Shown: in pieces, positions 16,385 to 25,878 of the stretch
Position numbering within the stretch: position 1 is the stretch's first letter
How the letters are laid out: each line of letters opens with the position of its first letter
Source: Solirubrobacter pauli
Lineage (GTDB): Bacteria; Actinomycetota; Thermoleophilia; Solirubrobacterales; Solirubrobacteraceae
Length of the DNA: 64,000 nt
Assembly: GCF_003633755.1 (NCBI RefSeq)
Contig: NZ_RBIL01000001.1
Span: forward strand, 915,426-979,425
Direction: 5' to 3'
The notes under the pieces: model-generated
Seen by the model: only the letters and a program-made list of their open reading frames with translations
Database searches by the model: none
What the model was told of the DNA's origin: nothing
Translations under genes and position numbers: made by a program

Positions 16385-19336
16385 ATGCGTGTGCGGGTTA
16401 GGGTTGGCGCGTTGGCTACTGGCGGACTTCTCGGACGACGGGCGGAGCTGGCCGCGATCGACCTCGCGCTCGAGCAGCGCGGCGGGGGTGTGCTGGCGTT
16501 CTCCGGTGAGGGCGGGATCGGGAAGACGCGGCTGCTGGACGAGCTGACCGCACGCGCCGGCGACGCGCTCGTGCTGTCGGGTCGTGCCTCCGAGTGGGAA
16601 CGCGAGCTGCCGTTCGGCGTCTGGGAGGACGCGCTGTCCGACCACGCCGCATTCCTCGGCGTCGACCGGCTCGAGCGCCTGCTCGGCGACCAGGTGGCGG
16701 AGCTGGCGGCGGTGCTGCCGCTGGTCGGCCAGGTACCGGCGGGTCTGCAGGACGAGCGCTTCCGCACGCACCGCGCCGTGCGCTCGCTGCTCGAAGGGCT
16801 CGCGCTGCAGCGGCCGGTCGTGCTGCTGCTGGACGACCTGCAATGGGCCGACGACGCGTCGCTGGAGCTGGTGGCCGCGCTGCTGCGGCGGGCACCGCGC
16901 GGGCGCGTGCTGCTCGCGCTGGCGTTCAGGCCGGCGCCGGTGCGGCCGTTGCTCGCGACCGCGCTGGCCACCGCCGGGCGCGACGGCCGCGTGATCGAGC
17001 ACGCGCTCTCGACGCTGTCGTTCGCCGACGCCGAGACGCTCCTCGGCGCCGACGTGCCCGCCGTCGTGCGCGGCGAGATCTACGAGGCCGGCGGCGGCAA
17101 TCCGTTCTTCCTCCAGCAGCTCGCACGCCAGGTGGCCGCGGGCCGCACGGTCACGGCCGGCCCGGGCGCGGCGGGCGTGCCGCAGGCGGTCGCACGCGCG
17201 CTCGACCAGGAGATCGCCGCGCTGAGCGAGGCGGGCCGCGCGCTGGCGCAGGGCGCCGCGGTGGCCGGCGACCCGGTCGACCTCGACCTGGCGATCGCGG
17301 CGGCCGGGCTGGACCAGCCCCAACAGGCCGCGCCACCCCCACACGGCGCGCCACCCGCGCACGGCGCGCCACCCCCGCACGGCGCCGCCTCCCTCGGCGA
17401 GCCGATCCACGCGGCCCCGTCCGGCGACGCGGTCGCCCTCGCTGCGCTCGACGAGCTCCTGGCGGGCACGCTGCTGGTCGCGACCGACGTGCCGCGGCGG
17501 TTCCGGTTCCGGCATCCCCTGGTGCGGCACGCGATCTACGAGTCGGCCGCCGGCGGCTGGCGGATCGGCGCGCACGGGCGCGCGGCGGCCGCGCTCGAGG
17601 CGCGCGGCGGGTCGCTCGCCGCGCGGGCACATCATCTGGAGCGGTGCGCGCGGCCGGGTGACGAGGTGGCGGTCGGTGTGCTGATCGAGGCCGGGCGCCA
17701 TGCCGCCGCGCGTGCTCCCGCCACGGCCGCCGAGCGGTTCGCCGCGGCGTTGCGGCTGCTGCCCGAGACGCCCGAGACGCTGTCCAGCCGGCTGGAGCTG
17801 CTGGTCGGGCTCGCGCAGGCCCGGGCGGCGACGGGGCAGCTCGAGCGCGCGTTGGAGTCGCTGGACGCGGGCCTGGACATGGTCGGCCCGGAGCTTGCGC
17901 CCGTGCGTGCGCGACTCGTCGCGGGCTGCGCGATGTGCGAGAACCTGCTCGGGCGGCACGCCGCCGCTCACGCCCGGCTGCTGAGCGAGCTGGCCGCACT
18001 CGGCGAGGGGTCGTTCGCGGCCGCCGACCTCGAGGTCGAGCTCGCCGCCGACGCGCTCTACGACAGCGACTTCGCCGGGGTCGTCGACTGGGCGCGACGG
18101 GCACGGGCGACCGCCTCGGAGGTCGGCGTGCCCGGATTCGCCGCCGTGGCGACCGCGCTCGAGTGCTTCGGCGCGCTCGGGCTGGGCGAGATCGCGACGG
18201 CGCAGGCGCTGCGCGCGGACGCGGCGGCGCGGTTGGACGCGCTCGACGACGGCGCGCTCGCGGGCCGGCTGGACACCGCCTACTACCTGGGCTTCGCGGA
18301 GTTCTTCTGCGAGCACTACGACGACGCGATCCGCCACTTCCGCCGCGGCATCGGCGTCTCGCGCGCGTCCGGGCAGGGCCAGTTCGTGATCCCGATGACG
18401 ATCGGGCTCGCGCACGCGCTCGAGGTCCGCGGCCGCCTCGACGAGGCGGCCGAGCACGCCGACGCCGCCGTCGAGGGCGCCCGCCTCTGGGGCAACCCGC
18501 AGATGCTGTGCTTCGCCCTCACCGCCGACGCCTGGGTGAGCGCGCTGCGCGGCGAGCTGGACCGTGCGCGCTCCGCCGGCGCCGAGGCGATGGCGCTGCT
18601 CGACGGCCTCGACGAGAGCGTCCTCTCGCGCGCCACCCGCGTCCACGTCGCCGCCGCGCAGCTCGAGGCCGGCGAGCCCGAGGGCTGCCTGGCGGCGATG
18701 AGCGCGGGCGGCGCGCCGGAGTTCCGCGGCGTCGAGCCGGGCCGCCGCGCCTGGCTGTACGCGATCCTCGCCCGCGCCGAGCTCGCCCTGGGCCGCCCGG
18801 ACGCGGCGGCCGACTGGGTCACGCGCGGCGAGGCGGCCGCGCACGGCCTCGGCCTCCCCTACGCCGAGGCCGCCGTGCTGTGCGCCCGCGCCCAACTCGA
18901 ACATGAGGGCCCTGGGGCTTTAGGTTCGGCCGCGGAGCTCGCGGACTCCGTCGGCGCGGTCATCCAGGCGTCCCGTGCACGACTGCTGGCGGGGCAGATC
19001 GAGGGCGACGTGGCGCTGCTCCAGCGGGCCGAGTCCGACCTCGCGGCGTGCGGCGCGCTCCGCCTGCGCGACGAGGCCGCGCGCGAGCTCCGGCGGCTCG
19101 GCGTGAAGACCGGCGCGCGCCGGCGGCGGGCGGCCGGCACGGACGGGCTCGCCGCGCTGTCCGGACGCGAGCGCGAGATCGCCGACCTGGTCGCGCTCGG
19201 CCGCACGAACAAGGAGATCGCGGCCGAGCTGTTCCTGTCGGAGAAGACGATCGAGAACCACATGACGCGCGTGTTCAGCAAGCTCGGCGTCTCACGGCGC
19301 ACCGAGGTCGCGAGCGCGGTCGGGCGCGACTCTTGA
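16385..19336 (+). CDS. LuxR-family regulator with STAND ATPase domain (MalT-like)
   Basis: 983 residues from ATG at 16385; a TTG at 16412 closer to [10 protein letters not shown] is an alternative start. N-terminal ATPase: Walker [13 protein letters not shown] (K47) and Walker [15 protein letters not shown] middle region of alpha-helical TPR-like repeats follows, and a LuxR helix-turn-helix sits at the end: [22 protein letters not shown] with SEKTIENHM. Such proteins are ATP-dependent switches; the ligand is unknown. A low-complexity linker of three APPxHG units is encoded at 17330-17383. Monocistronic by position. Confidence 0.88.
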   Translation: MRVRVRVGALATGGLLGRRAELAAIDLALEQRGGGVLAFSGEGGIGKTRLLDELTARAGDALVLSGRASEWERELPFGVWEDALSDHAAFLGVDRLERLLGDQVAELAAVLPLVGQVPAGLQDERFRTHRAVRSLLEGLALQRPVVLLLDDLQWADDASLELVAALLRRAPRGRVLLALAFRPAPVRPLLATALATAGRDGRVIEHALSTLSFADAETLLGADVPAVVRGEIYEAGGGNPFFLQQLARQVAAGRTVTAGPGAAGVPQAVARALDQEIAALSEAGRALAQGAAVAGDPVDLDLAIAAAGLDQPQQAAPPPHGAPPAHGAPPPHGAASLGEPIHAAPSGDAVALAALDELLAGTLLVATDVPRRFRFRHPLVRHAIYESAAGGWRIGAHGRAAAALEARGGSLAARAHHLERCARPGDEVAVGVLIEAGRHAAARAPATAAERFAAALRLLPETPETLSSRLELLVGLAQARAATGQLERALESLDAGLDMVGPELAPVRARLVAGCAMCENLLGRHAAAHARLLSELAALGEGSFAAADLEVELAADALYDSDFAGVVDWARRARATASEVGVPGFAAVATALECFGALGLGEIATAQALRADAAARLDALDDGALAGRLDTAYYLGFAEFFCEHYDDAIRHFRRGIGVSRASGQGQFVIPMTIGLAHALEVRGRLDEAAEHADAAVEGARLWGNPQMLCFALTADAWVSALRGELDRARSAGAEAMALLDGLDESVLSRATRVHVAAAQLEAGEPEGCLAAMSAGGAPEFRGVEPGRRAWLYAILARAELALGRPDAAADWVTRGEAAAHGLGLPYAEAAVLCARAQLEHEGPGALGSAAELADSVGAVIQASRARLLAGQIEGDVALLQRAESDLAACGALRLRDEAARELRRLGVKTGARRRRAAGTDGLAALSGREREIADLVALGRTNKEIAAELFLSEKTIENHMTRVFSKLGVSRRTEVASAVGRDS
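17330..17383 (+). repeat. Three 18-base tandem repeats inside the STAND-LuxR gene
   Basis: Units at 17330-17347, 17348-17365 and 17366-17383 share the form GCGCCACCC followed by three variable bases, then CACGGC or a one-base variant. In frame they encode APP(P/A)HG. They fall in a loop between the ATPase and the helical region, so copy number may vary without breaking the fold. Confidence 0.8.
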
Positions 19337-19369
19337 TTCATTGAGCACTCAGCGGGGTACCGGGCGGGC

Positions 19370-20185
19370 ATGCTCCGACGACGCCCCGCTTCGCTGGTCA
19401 TCGCGCTTCTCGCCGTGCTGTCCGCCGCGCCGGCGGCGTCCGCCGACACGCAGTACGGCGGCTCCGGCCTGTACAAGGGCAAGGCGGTCGCCAGCCCGTC
19501 CATCACGCTGACCCTGCGCGACGATGGGACCGCCGCCGCGCGGGTCGCCTTCGCCTACAGCTGCCGCCGGGTCGCGAACTTCAGCTTCGTGATGCGCCTC
19601 ACCGGCCGCGTGCAAGGGTCGTCGTTCACGGTGACGGGGCGCACCCGGACACGCGGGCTCGGCACGATCCGCGTGTCGTTGCGCGGCACGGCCACGCCGG
19701 CGGACGCCACGGGCAACGCGCGCGTGCGGGTCCCGGGCTGCAAGGGGTACACCAACCCGTTCGTCGTGCGCACCGAGAGCGCCCCCGCCGGCGCGCCCGC
19801 TGCGCCGGCTCCCGGAACGCTGGCGCAGGGCTTCACGAGCCAGAGCGCCGCGGCGTTCCGGATGCCGGTCGCGTTGCGGGTGGCCGGCAACGGCCGGGTG
19901 TACGCGCGGTGGGGAGCCGTCCTCACCTGTGGCCGCGTCAAGGTGCCGATGGTCGACGTCACGCCGACGCGCGCGATCAAGCCCGACGGCACGTTCGGCG
20001 GCAGCGAGACCTACACGATCCGCTATCGCGGCTACAGCGAGCGCTACCGGGTCACGTTCCGCGGGCAGTTCCTCGCCGACGGCGTGAAGGGCACGCTCCG
20101 GGCCACGATGCGTGCCCGCCGGAACGGGCGCGCCCTGGTGCCCTGCCGGACCGGCGCGCACACCTGGACCGCCCGCGCGACGTAG
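19370..20185 (+). CDS. Secreted protein, unknown function, two beta repeats
   Basis: 271 residues. A signal peptide (RRPASLVIALLAVLSAAPAASA) precedes two related beta-rich halves of about 115 residues joined by an Ala/Pro linker near residues 140-150. Each half has a pattern of strands with one Cys pair (SCRR and PGCKGY; TCGRV and PCRTG), which suggests one disulfide per half in an exported protein. I do not recognise a named family. It follows the LuxR gene by 33 bases but no coupling is evident. Confidence 0.65.
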   Translation: MLRRRPASLVIALLAVLSAAPAASADTQYGGSGLYKGKAVASPSITLTLRDDGTAAARVAFAYSCRRVANFSFVMRLTGRVQGSSFTVTGRTRTRGLGTIRVSLRGTATPADATGNARVRVPGCKGYTNPFVVRTESAPAGAPAAPAPGTLAQGFTSQSAAAFRMPVALRVAGNGRVYARWGAVLTCGRVKVPMVDVTPTRAIKPDGTFGGSETYTIRYRGYSERYRVTFRGQFLADGVKGTLRATMRARRNGRALVPCRTGAHTWTARAT

Positions 20186-20216
20186 CCGTCGGGACCGGGG
20201 AATAGCCTCTCGGCGC

Positions 20217-21482
20217 ATGTGGAAGCTGCGCCGAGAGGGACAGGTCATCGCGCCGGACGAGCGGCTGCCGATGCCGGCGATGTTCGGGCTCGGAGCCCAG
20301 CACGTGCTGGCGATGTTCGGCTCGACGGCGATCGTGCCCGTGCTGATCGACTTCCCGGTCAGCACGACCCTGCTGTTCTCGGGCATCGGCACGCTGCTGT
20401 TCGTGCTGATCACGGGCAACCGCGTGCCGAGCTACACGGGCTCGAGCTTCGCGTTCATCGCCCCGGTGATCGCCGCCAGCGCCGAGGGCGGCCCGGAGCA
20501 GGCGCTGGGCGGCATCGTCGCCGCGGGCGTCGTGCTGGCGCTGCTCGGCCTCCTGATCGATCGCGTCGGCTATCGGATCGTCGAGTTCCTGCTGCCACCC
20601 GTGGTCACCGGCGCGATCGTGGCGCTGATCGGCCTCAACCTCGCGCCCGTCGCCAAGGACCAGTTCTCCCAACAGGCGGGGATCGCGCTCTTCACGCTGA
20701 TCGCGATCCTGCTGGCCACCGTCGCCCTGCGCGGCCTCGCCCAGAAGCTGTCGGTGTTCCTCGGCGTGGCCGCGGGCTACATCTTCGCCGCGATCCTCGG
20801 CAAGGTCGACTGGACCGCGGTCCACGCCGCCGACTGGGTCGGCTTCCCCGACTTCATGTCCCCGAGCTTCGACCTGAGCGCGATCCTGCTCGTCGTCCCC
20901 TCGGTCGTGCTCGTCCTGATCGCCGAGAACGCCGCCCACGTGAAGGCCGTCGCGGCGATGACCGAGCGTGACCTGGACCCGCTGATCGGCCGCTCGATCG
21001 CCGCCGACGGCGCCGCCACCACGCTCGCCGGCCTGTTCGGCGGCGTCGGCACCACCACCTACGCCGAGAACATCGGCGTGATGGGCCTCACCCGCGTGTA
21101 CTCCACGCTCGCCTACATCATCGCCGGCTGCATCGCGATCGCCCTCGCGCTGCTGCCCAAGTTCGGCGCGATCATCTCGGCCATTCCGGTCGGCGTCCTC
21201 GGCGGCGCCGTCACCGTGCTCTTCGGCCTCATCGCCGTCCTCGGCGCGCGCATCTGGATCGACAACCGGGTCGACTTCCGCGACCCCGTCAACCTCACCA
21301 CGGCCGGTGTGGCGTTGATCGTCGGCGCCGGCGACTTCACGCTGCACTGGGGCGACTACACGTTCGCGGGCATCGCGCTCGGCACGGTCGCGGCGATCGT
21401 CGCCTACCAGGTGCTGCGCGCCCTCAGCGCCGAAAGGCCTTCCCCTCCCATGGACCCAGGGCCAGGCCTGGGCTCCCGATGA
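20217..21482 (+). CDS. Uracil/xanthine permease (NCS2/NAT family)
   Basis: 421 residues from ATG at 20217. Membrane protein with 12-14 helices. The NAT family QH motif is seen as LGAQHVLAMFG near residue 25, and the NAT signature as ENIGVMGLTR near residue 285, including the helix TM8 Glu region AENAAHVKAV. These carriers take up uracil, xanthine or uric acid with protons. Related more to UraA/RutG than to fungal xanthine carriers, judging by VPSYTGSSFAF. The last 59 bases overlap the convergent glucosidase gene. Confidence 0.9.
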   Translation: MWKLRREGQVIAPDERLPMPAMFGLGAQHVLAMFGSTAIVPVLIDFPVSTTLLFSGIGTLLFVLITGNRVPSYTGSSFAFIAPVIAASAEGGPEQALGGIVAAGVVLALLGLLIDRVGYRIVEFLLPPVVTGAIVALIGLNLAPVAKDQFSQQAGIALFTLIAILLATVALRGLAQKLSVFLGVAAGYIFAAILGKVDWTAVHAADWVGFPDFMSPSFDLSAILLVVPSVVLVLIAENAAHVKAVAAMTERDLDPLIGRSIAADGAATTLAGLFGGVGTTTYAENIGVMGLTRVYSTLAYIIAGCIAIALALLPKFGAIISAIPVGVLGGAVTVLFGLIAVLGARIWIDNRVDFRDPVNLTTAGVALIVGAGDFTLHWGDYTFAGIALGTVAAIVAYQVLRALSAERPSPPMDPGPGLGSR

Positions 21483-22989
21483 GCGCCTCCTCGGCGCCCG
21501 TCCAGCCCTCGATCTCGACGACCACCGGGTCGCCCGTGAAGTTGCCGAGCACGAGCAGCTCCTCGCCGTCCAGGGAACGCGTGAAGGCGTAGACGCGCTC
21601 GTCGTCCGGGAGCCGCATGGTGAAGTCGCCGCGGGCGATCACGGGCAGCGAGTGGCGCAGCTCGATCAGCCGCCGGTAGTGGTGGAAGACGGAGTCCGGG
21701 TCGGCGACCGCGGCCTCCGCGTTGATCGCAGCGTGGTTCGGGTTGACGGGGATCCACGGCTCGCCGGAGGTGAAGCCGGCGTGCCGGGCGCTGGTCCACT
21801 GCATCGGCGTGCGCGCGTTGTCACGGCCCATCTTGCGCAGCGCGAGCAGCACGTCGTCGGGTGAGGCGCCGCCCTCCACCGCCTCGGCGTAGTGGTTGAG
21901 CGACTCGATGTCGCGGAAGTCCTCGATCGTGTTGAAGGGCGCGTTGGTCATGCCCAGCTCTTCGCCCTGGTAGACGTACGGCGTCCCGCGGTGCAGGTGC
22001 AGGACGGTGGCGAGCATCTTCGCGGCGGCCACGCGGTGCTCGCCGTCGTCGCCGAAGCGCGAGACCGCGCGCGGCTGGTCGTGGTTGTCCCAGTAGAGGG
22101 AGTTCCACCCGACGTCGGCCAGGCCCGCCTGCCAGCGGCCGAACGACCGCTTGAGCGCGGGCAGCTCCAGCGCCCGGATGTCCCACTTGGAGTCCGGGCC
22201 CTGGTCCAGCGCCACGTGCTCGAACTGGAAGACCATGTCGACCTCGCGGCGTGCCGGGTCGGTGTAGAGGCGGGCCTCCTCGACCGACACGTTCGGCATC
22301 TCCCCTACCGCGAGCAACCCCGAGCGCCCCTCGAACACCGCCTCGTGCATCTCGTGCAGGAACTCGTGGATGCGCGGCCCGTTGAAGTACACGCCGGTCG
22401 CGAGGTCCTTGGAGATGAGGTTGATGACGTCCATCCGGAACCCGTCGACCCCGCGGTCCAGCCACCAGCGCATCATCGAGTAGATCGCCTCGCGGACCTC
22501 CGGGTTCTCCCAGTTGAGGTCCGGCTGCTTGCGCGAGAACAGGTGCAGGTAGTACTCGCCGGACTCGGGGTCGAGCTCCCAGGCGGGCCCGCTGAAGAAC
22601 GAGCGCCAGTCGTTCGGCGGCGTCTTGCGCCACCAGTACCAGTCCCGCTTGGCCGGGTCGCGGAACCACGGGTGCTCGTCCGACGTGTGGTTCACGACCA
22701 GGTCGATGACGAGCTTCATCCCGCGCGCGTGCAGCCCCGCCAGCAGCTCGTCGAACACCTCGAGCGTCCCGAAGACCGGATCGACGTCCTGGTAGTCGCT
22801 GATGTCGTAGCCGTTGTCGTCCTGGGGCGAGGGATAGAACGGCGAGAGCCAGACGACGTCGACGCCCAGCTCGGCGAGGTAGTCGAGCCGGCCGATCACC
22901 CCGCCGAGATCACCGATCCCGTCGCCGTCGGAATCCGCGAAGGACCGCGGGTAGATCTGGTAGACGACCGCGCTCTGGAACCACGACAT
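21424..22989 (-). CDS. Alpha-glucosidase, glycoside hydrolase family 13
   Basis: 521 residues. GH13 conserved regions: DLVVNHTSDEHPWF (region I), GFRMDVIN with nucleophile D187, AVGE with acid/base E230, and NHDQPR with D304. The start VYQIYPRSFADSDGDGIGDL is typical of oligo-1,6-glucosidase, alpha-glucosidase and trehalose-6-phosphate hydrolase. No signal peptide, so it acts on imported maltose-, isomaltose- or sucrose-type sugars in the cytosol. It retains stereochemistry. No transport gene adjoins it; the preferred linkage is undecided. Confidence 0.92.
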   Translation of the reverse strand: MSWFQSAVVYQIYPRSFADSDGDGIGDLGGVIGRLDYLAELGVDVVWLSPFYPSPQDDNGYDISDYQDVDPVFGTLEVFDELLAGLHARGMKLVIDLVVNHTSDEHPWFRDPAKRDWYWWRKTPPNDWRSFFSGPAWELDPESGEYYLHLFSRKQPDLNWENPEVREAIYSMMRWWLDRGVDGFRMDVINLISKDLATGVYFNGPRIHEFLHEMHEAVFEGRSGLLAVGEMPNVSVEEARLYTDPARREVDMVFQFEHVALDQGPDSKWDIRALELPALKRSFGRWQAGLADVGWNSLYWDNHDQPRAVSRFGDDGEHRVAAAKMLATVLHLHRGTPYVYQGEELGMTNAPFNTIEDFRDIESLNHYAEAVEGGASPDDVLLALRKMGRDNARTPMQWTSARHAGFTSGEPWIPVNPNHAAINAEAAVADPDSVFHHYRRLIELRHSLPVIARGDFTMRLPDDERVYAFTRSLDGEELLVLGNFTGDPVVVEIEGWTGAEEALIGSPGLALGPWEGKAFRR

Positions 22990-22999
22990 CTGGCGGAGA

Positions 23000-23752
23000 C
23001 TACGGCTCCCAGCGGAAGCGGCGCACCGCCACCAGCAGCCCGGCGGCCGTCCAGATCACGATCGGGACGAGGTCACCGGCGTGGAAGCTCGTGCCCGGGG
23101 TGAAGCAGCTCCCGAACGCGGTGACGATGCGCGACAGCGGGAAGAAGTGCGAGACGTCGACGAGCCAGCTGGGCGCGCCGTCCAGCGGGAACCAGATGCC
23201 GCTGATGAACGACACGGGCAGGAACGTCAGCTGCGCGACCGGCATCGCCTGCTCGGCGCTCTTGACCAGCGACGCGACGGCCACGCCCAGCGACGCCAGG
23301 CACGCGCTGCCGAGCACGAGCGTGAGCACCGCGGCCGGCAGCGTGCGGGCGCTGATCTCCACCCCGAACGCGGGCACGGACACGAGGAACAGCACGAGGA
23401 CCGCGCCGATCCCGGTGAGCATGGCGCCGACGACCCACGAGCCGAGGTAGATCGACATCGGCAGCGGCGTCGCGCGCACGCGCTTCAGGAGCCCCTGGTC
23501 GCGCGCGGTGGCGATGCCCAGGATCAGCGACGTGTAGCACGCGGTGACGAGGCTGAACATCGCGATCGCGGGCGTGTAGAACTGCGCGAAGCGGATCTTC
23601 TCGCCGTACGCATCGACCTCCGCGTTGCCGTTGAGCGCGCTGAAGAGCACGATCAGGATCAGCGGGAACGCGAACGTGAACACGAGCGCACGGGGGTTGC
23701 GCAGGGTCAGCCGCACGCGGGCGACGAGCCACTGCTGCGTGAGGGCGATCAT
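23000..23752 (-). CDS. ABC-2 type transporter permease
   Basis: 250 residues from ATG at 23752. Six membrane helices in the ABC-2 pattern; LTLRNPRALVFTFAFPLILIV opens the domain and the conserved FISGIWFPLDGAPSWLVDVSHFFPLS stretch precedes the last helix. It pairs with the upstream ATPase gene: its ATG overlaps that gene's TGA (ATGA, 23749-23752). Together they form a daunorubicin/DrrAB-like exporter of drugs, lipids or peptides. The neighbouring divergent two-component system probably regulates it. Confidence 0.9.
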   Translation of the reverse strand: MIALTQQWLVARVRLTLRNPRALVFTFAFPLILIVLFSALNGNAEVDAYGEKIRFAQFYTPAIAMFSLVTACYTSLILGIATARDQGLLKRVRATPLPMSIYLGSWVVGAMLTGIGAVLVLFLVSVPAFGVEISARTLPAAVLTLVLGSACLASLGVAVASLVKSAEQAMPVAQLTFLPVSFISGIWFPLDGAPSWLVDVSHFFPLSRIVTAFGSCFTPGTSFHAGDLVPIVIWTAAGLLVAVRRFRWEP

Positions 23753-24645
23753 GCGGTCAGCTCCAGGTAGACGTCTTCCAGGGTGGGACGGGCGACGGTG
23801 AGCCCTTCGAGCTCGACGTCGTGGGCGGCGGCCCAGCCGAGCAGCGGCGCGAGGTCGCGCGTCGGCGAGACCGAGGTGAAGGTCGCGATCCCGCGCTCCA
23901 CGCGCGCGCCCGCGGGGAGCGTGATGCCGGGGACGACGCGGAAGCTCACGACCGACTCCTCCGAGCGCCCGAGCTTGTCCGGCGTGTTGTCGGCGATCAC
24001 GTTCCCGCGCGCGAGCACGACGACGCGGTCGGCGAGGTGCTGCGCCTCGTCCATGTAGTGCGTCGTCAGGAAGATGGTCTTGCCGAGCGCGCGCAGGGAG
24101 TCGATCAGCTCCCACGACTGGCGGCGCGCGGCGGGGTCGAAGCCGGTCGTCGGCTCGTCGAGGAAGACCAGCTCGGGGTCGCCGACGATCCCGAGCGCGA
24201 GGTCCAGCCGGCGCCGCTGGCCTCCCGACAGCTCGCGCGCCTTCGCGTCGCCGCGGTCGCCGAGCCCGACCAGCCCGAGCACCTCGTCGATGTCGCGCCG
24301 CTTGGGGTAGGCCGCCGCGTAGAGCACGAGCGCCTCGCGCACCTTGATCTCGAGGTCGAGCCCGGTCTCCTGCAGCACGACGCCGATCCGCTCGCGGAAC
24401 TCGCGCTCGCGGCGCGCAGGATCGAAGCCGAGGACGGACACGCTGCCGGCGTCCGCCTTCCGGTGCCCCTCGAGGATCTCGACCAGCGTCGTCTTGCCCG
24501 CGCCGTTGGGCCCGAGCAGCGCCAGCACCTCGCCGCGCGCCACGGTCAGGTCGACGCCGTCGAGCGCCACGTGGTCCCCGTAGGCCTTGCGGAGCCCGCG
24601 CACCCGGATCGCGTCGTTGGAGTCCAATGTCATGCCTCGAAGCAT
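23749..24645 (-). CDS. ABC-2 type transporter ATP-binding protein
   Basis: 298 residues from ATG at 24645, chosen because GGA lies six bases upstream; ATG at 24633 is an alternative. Walker A GPNGAGKTT, Q-loop VLQETG, signature LSGGQRRRL, Walker B LVFLDEP, H-loop TTHYMDE: the DrrA-type ATPase set. The C-terminal about 80 residues form the accessory domain ending in RPTLEDVYLEL, as in drug-exporting ABC-2 ATPases. Operon partner is the permease at 23000-23752. Likely regulated through the dyad at 24692-24711. Confidence 0.9.
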   Translation of the reverse strand: MLRGMTLDSNDAIRVRGLRKAYGDHVALDGVDLTVARGEVLALLGPNGAGKTTLVEILEGHRKADAGSVSVLGFDPARREREFRERIGVVLQETGLDLEIKVREALVLYAAAYPKRRDIDEVLGLVGLGDRGDAKARELSGGQRRRLDLALGIVGDPELVFLDEPTTGFDPAARRQSWELIDSLRALGKTIFLTTHYMDEAQHLADRVVVLARGNVIADNTPDKLGRSEESVVSFRVVPGITLPAGARVERGIATFTSVSPTRDLAPLLGWAAAHDVELEGLTVARPTLEDVYLELTA

Positions 24646-24691
24646 CGGTTTTCCGCGTCTCCCCGTCATCGGCGTAGAGGTCGAACCTGCC

Positions 24692-24711
24692 TCTCCACCC
24701 GTGGGTGGAGA
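24692..24711. promoter_or_regulatory. Perfect dyad in the ABC pump / two-component divergent region
   Basis: TCTCCACCC (24692-24700), GT, then GGGTGGAGA (24703-24711): perfect 9-base arms with a 2-base centre. It lies midway between the divergent ABC ATPase gene and the histidine kinase gene. A NarL-type response regulator, encoded next door, binds short inverted repeats as a dimer, so this is the best candidate for its site. Function inferred from position. Confidence 0.55.
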
Positions 24712-24768
24712 CGGCTTCAACCCTCGCGCCCATGAAGGAACCGGCGATGAGCCCTACCGTTCTGCGAC

Positions 24769-25878
24769 GTGAGGCTTCGCGACATCTCCCCGCCGGGCAA
24801 GCACGGCCCGCCCGTGGCGATGCGCGTGATCGCGGTCGCGTCGGTCGGGGCGATCTTCCTCTCGGCGCTCTTCACCGACCCCAGGCCGAGCTTCAGCCAG
24901 GACGGCCTGCTGGTCGTGCTCGCGATGCTGCTGATGGCGGTCGGCCTGACGCTCGGGCTCAGGCGCTACGAGTGGTGGCCCGGCGCGCGGTTCACCGGCC
25001 TCTGCGCGATCGGGGTCGCGGTGCTGATCTTCGCCGCGGTGCAACCCGACAGCGCCGGCTACGTCGGCGTGTACTTCATCGTCGTGCTCGCCGGGCTGCG
25101 GCTGGACCGCGAGGCGGCGGCGTTCGTCTGCCTGACCACGGTCGCCGGCCTCGTGCTGATCTTCGCCTTCGAGGACGAGGCCGTGGGCATGATCGTCGGC
25201 CTGCTGTTCAGCCTCGCACCGTGGTTCTTCGTCATGCGGCTCGTCCGCCGGCTCGCCGCCACCGCGAACGAGTTGCAGGAGTCGCGCACGGCGCACGCCG
25301 AGTCCGCGGCGCTCGCCGAGCGCGGTCGCGTCGCCCGCGAGCTGCACGACGTCCTGGCGCACAGCCTCTCCGCCCTCGCACTCCAGCTCGAAGGCGCGCG
25401 CCTGCTCGCGCAGAGCAAGGGCTCGGACCCGGAGGTCGTCGAGAGCCTGCAGCGCGCGCACCACCTCGCCACCACCGGGCTCTCCGAGGCACGTCAGGCG
25501 ATCAGCGCCCTGCGCGGCGACGACCTGCCCGCGATCGAGGACCTCGCCGCCGCGTTCCCCGGCGCCACGTTCACCGTCAGCGGCACGCCACACGAGCCGA
25601 CGTCCGAGGCCAAGCTCGCCCTCTACCGCACCGCCCAGGAGGCCCTCACGAACGTGCGCCGCCACTCCCGCGCTCCCGACCACGTGGACATCCGCCTCGA
25701 CTTCGCGCCGGACGGCACCACCTTGACCGTCCAGGACCACGGCGAGCAGGCGCCGGCCGTCAACGGCGGCGGCTACGGGTTGACCGGGATGCGCGAACGC
25801 GCCGAGCTGCTCGGCGGCCGGCTGAACGCGGGCCCGACGAACGACGGCTTCCGGGTGGAGCTATGGCTGCCGGTGTGA
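24769..25878 (+). CDS. Sensor histidine kinase, NarL-system (HisKA_3) type
   Basis: 369 residues from GTG. Five or six N-terminal membrane helices (about residues 18-165) without a large external loop suggest intramembrane sensing. The HisKA_3 phosphoacceptor is H193 in RVARELHDVLAHSLSAL, and the ATPase domain ends with EALTNVRRHSRAP and GYGLTGMRERAELLGG. Intramembrane kinases next to ABC pumps (LiaS/DesK style) usually sense membrane stress or the exported drug. It overlaps the response regulator gene. Confidence 0.9.
   Translation: MRLRDISPPGKHGPPVAMRVIAVASVGAIFLSALFTDPRPSFSQDGLLVVLAMLLMAVGLTLGLRRYEWWPGARFTGLCAIGVAVLIFAAVQPDSAGYVGVYFIVVLAGLRLDREAAAFVCLTTVAGLVLIFAFEDEAVGMIVGLLFSLAPWFFVMRLVRRLAATANELQESRTAHAESAALAERGRVARELHDVLAHSLSALALQLEGARLLAQSKGSDPEVVESLQRAHHLATTGLSEARQAISALRGDDLPAIEDLAAAFPGATFTVSGTPHEPTSEAKLALYRTAQEALTNVRRHSRAPDHVDIRLDFAPDGTTLTVQDHGEQAPAVNGGGYGLTGMRERAELLGGRLNAGPTNDGFRVELWLPV

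Noticed and set aside
15647-18904. 1085-codon open frame on the minus strand opposite the STAND-LuxR gene
   Set aside because: Its sequence is Arg/Ala-rich low complexity and mirrors the codon bias of the plus-strand gene; only its 3' part (15647-16315) has a signal peptide and real domain. Shadow of GC-rich coding sequence.
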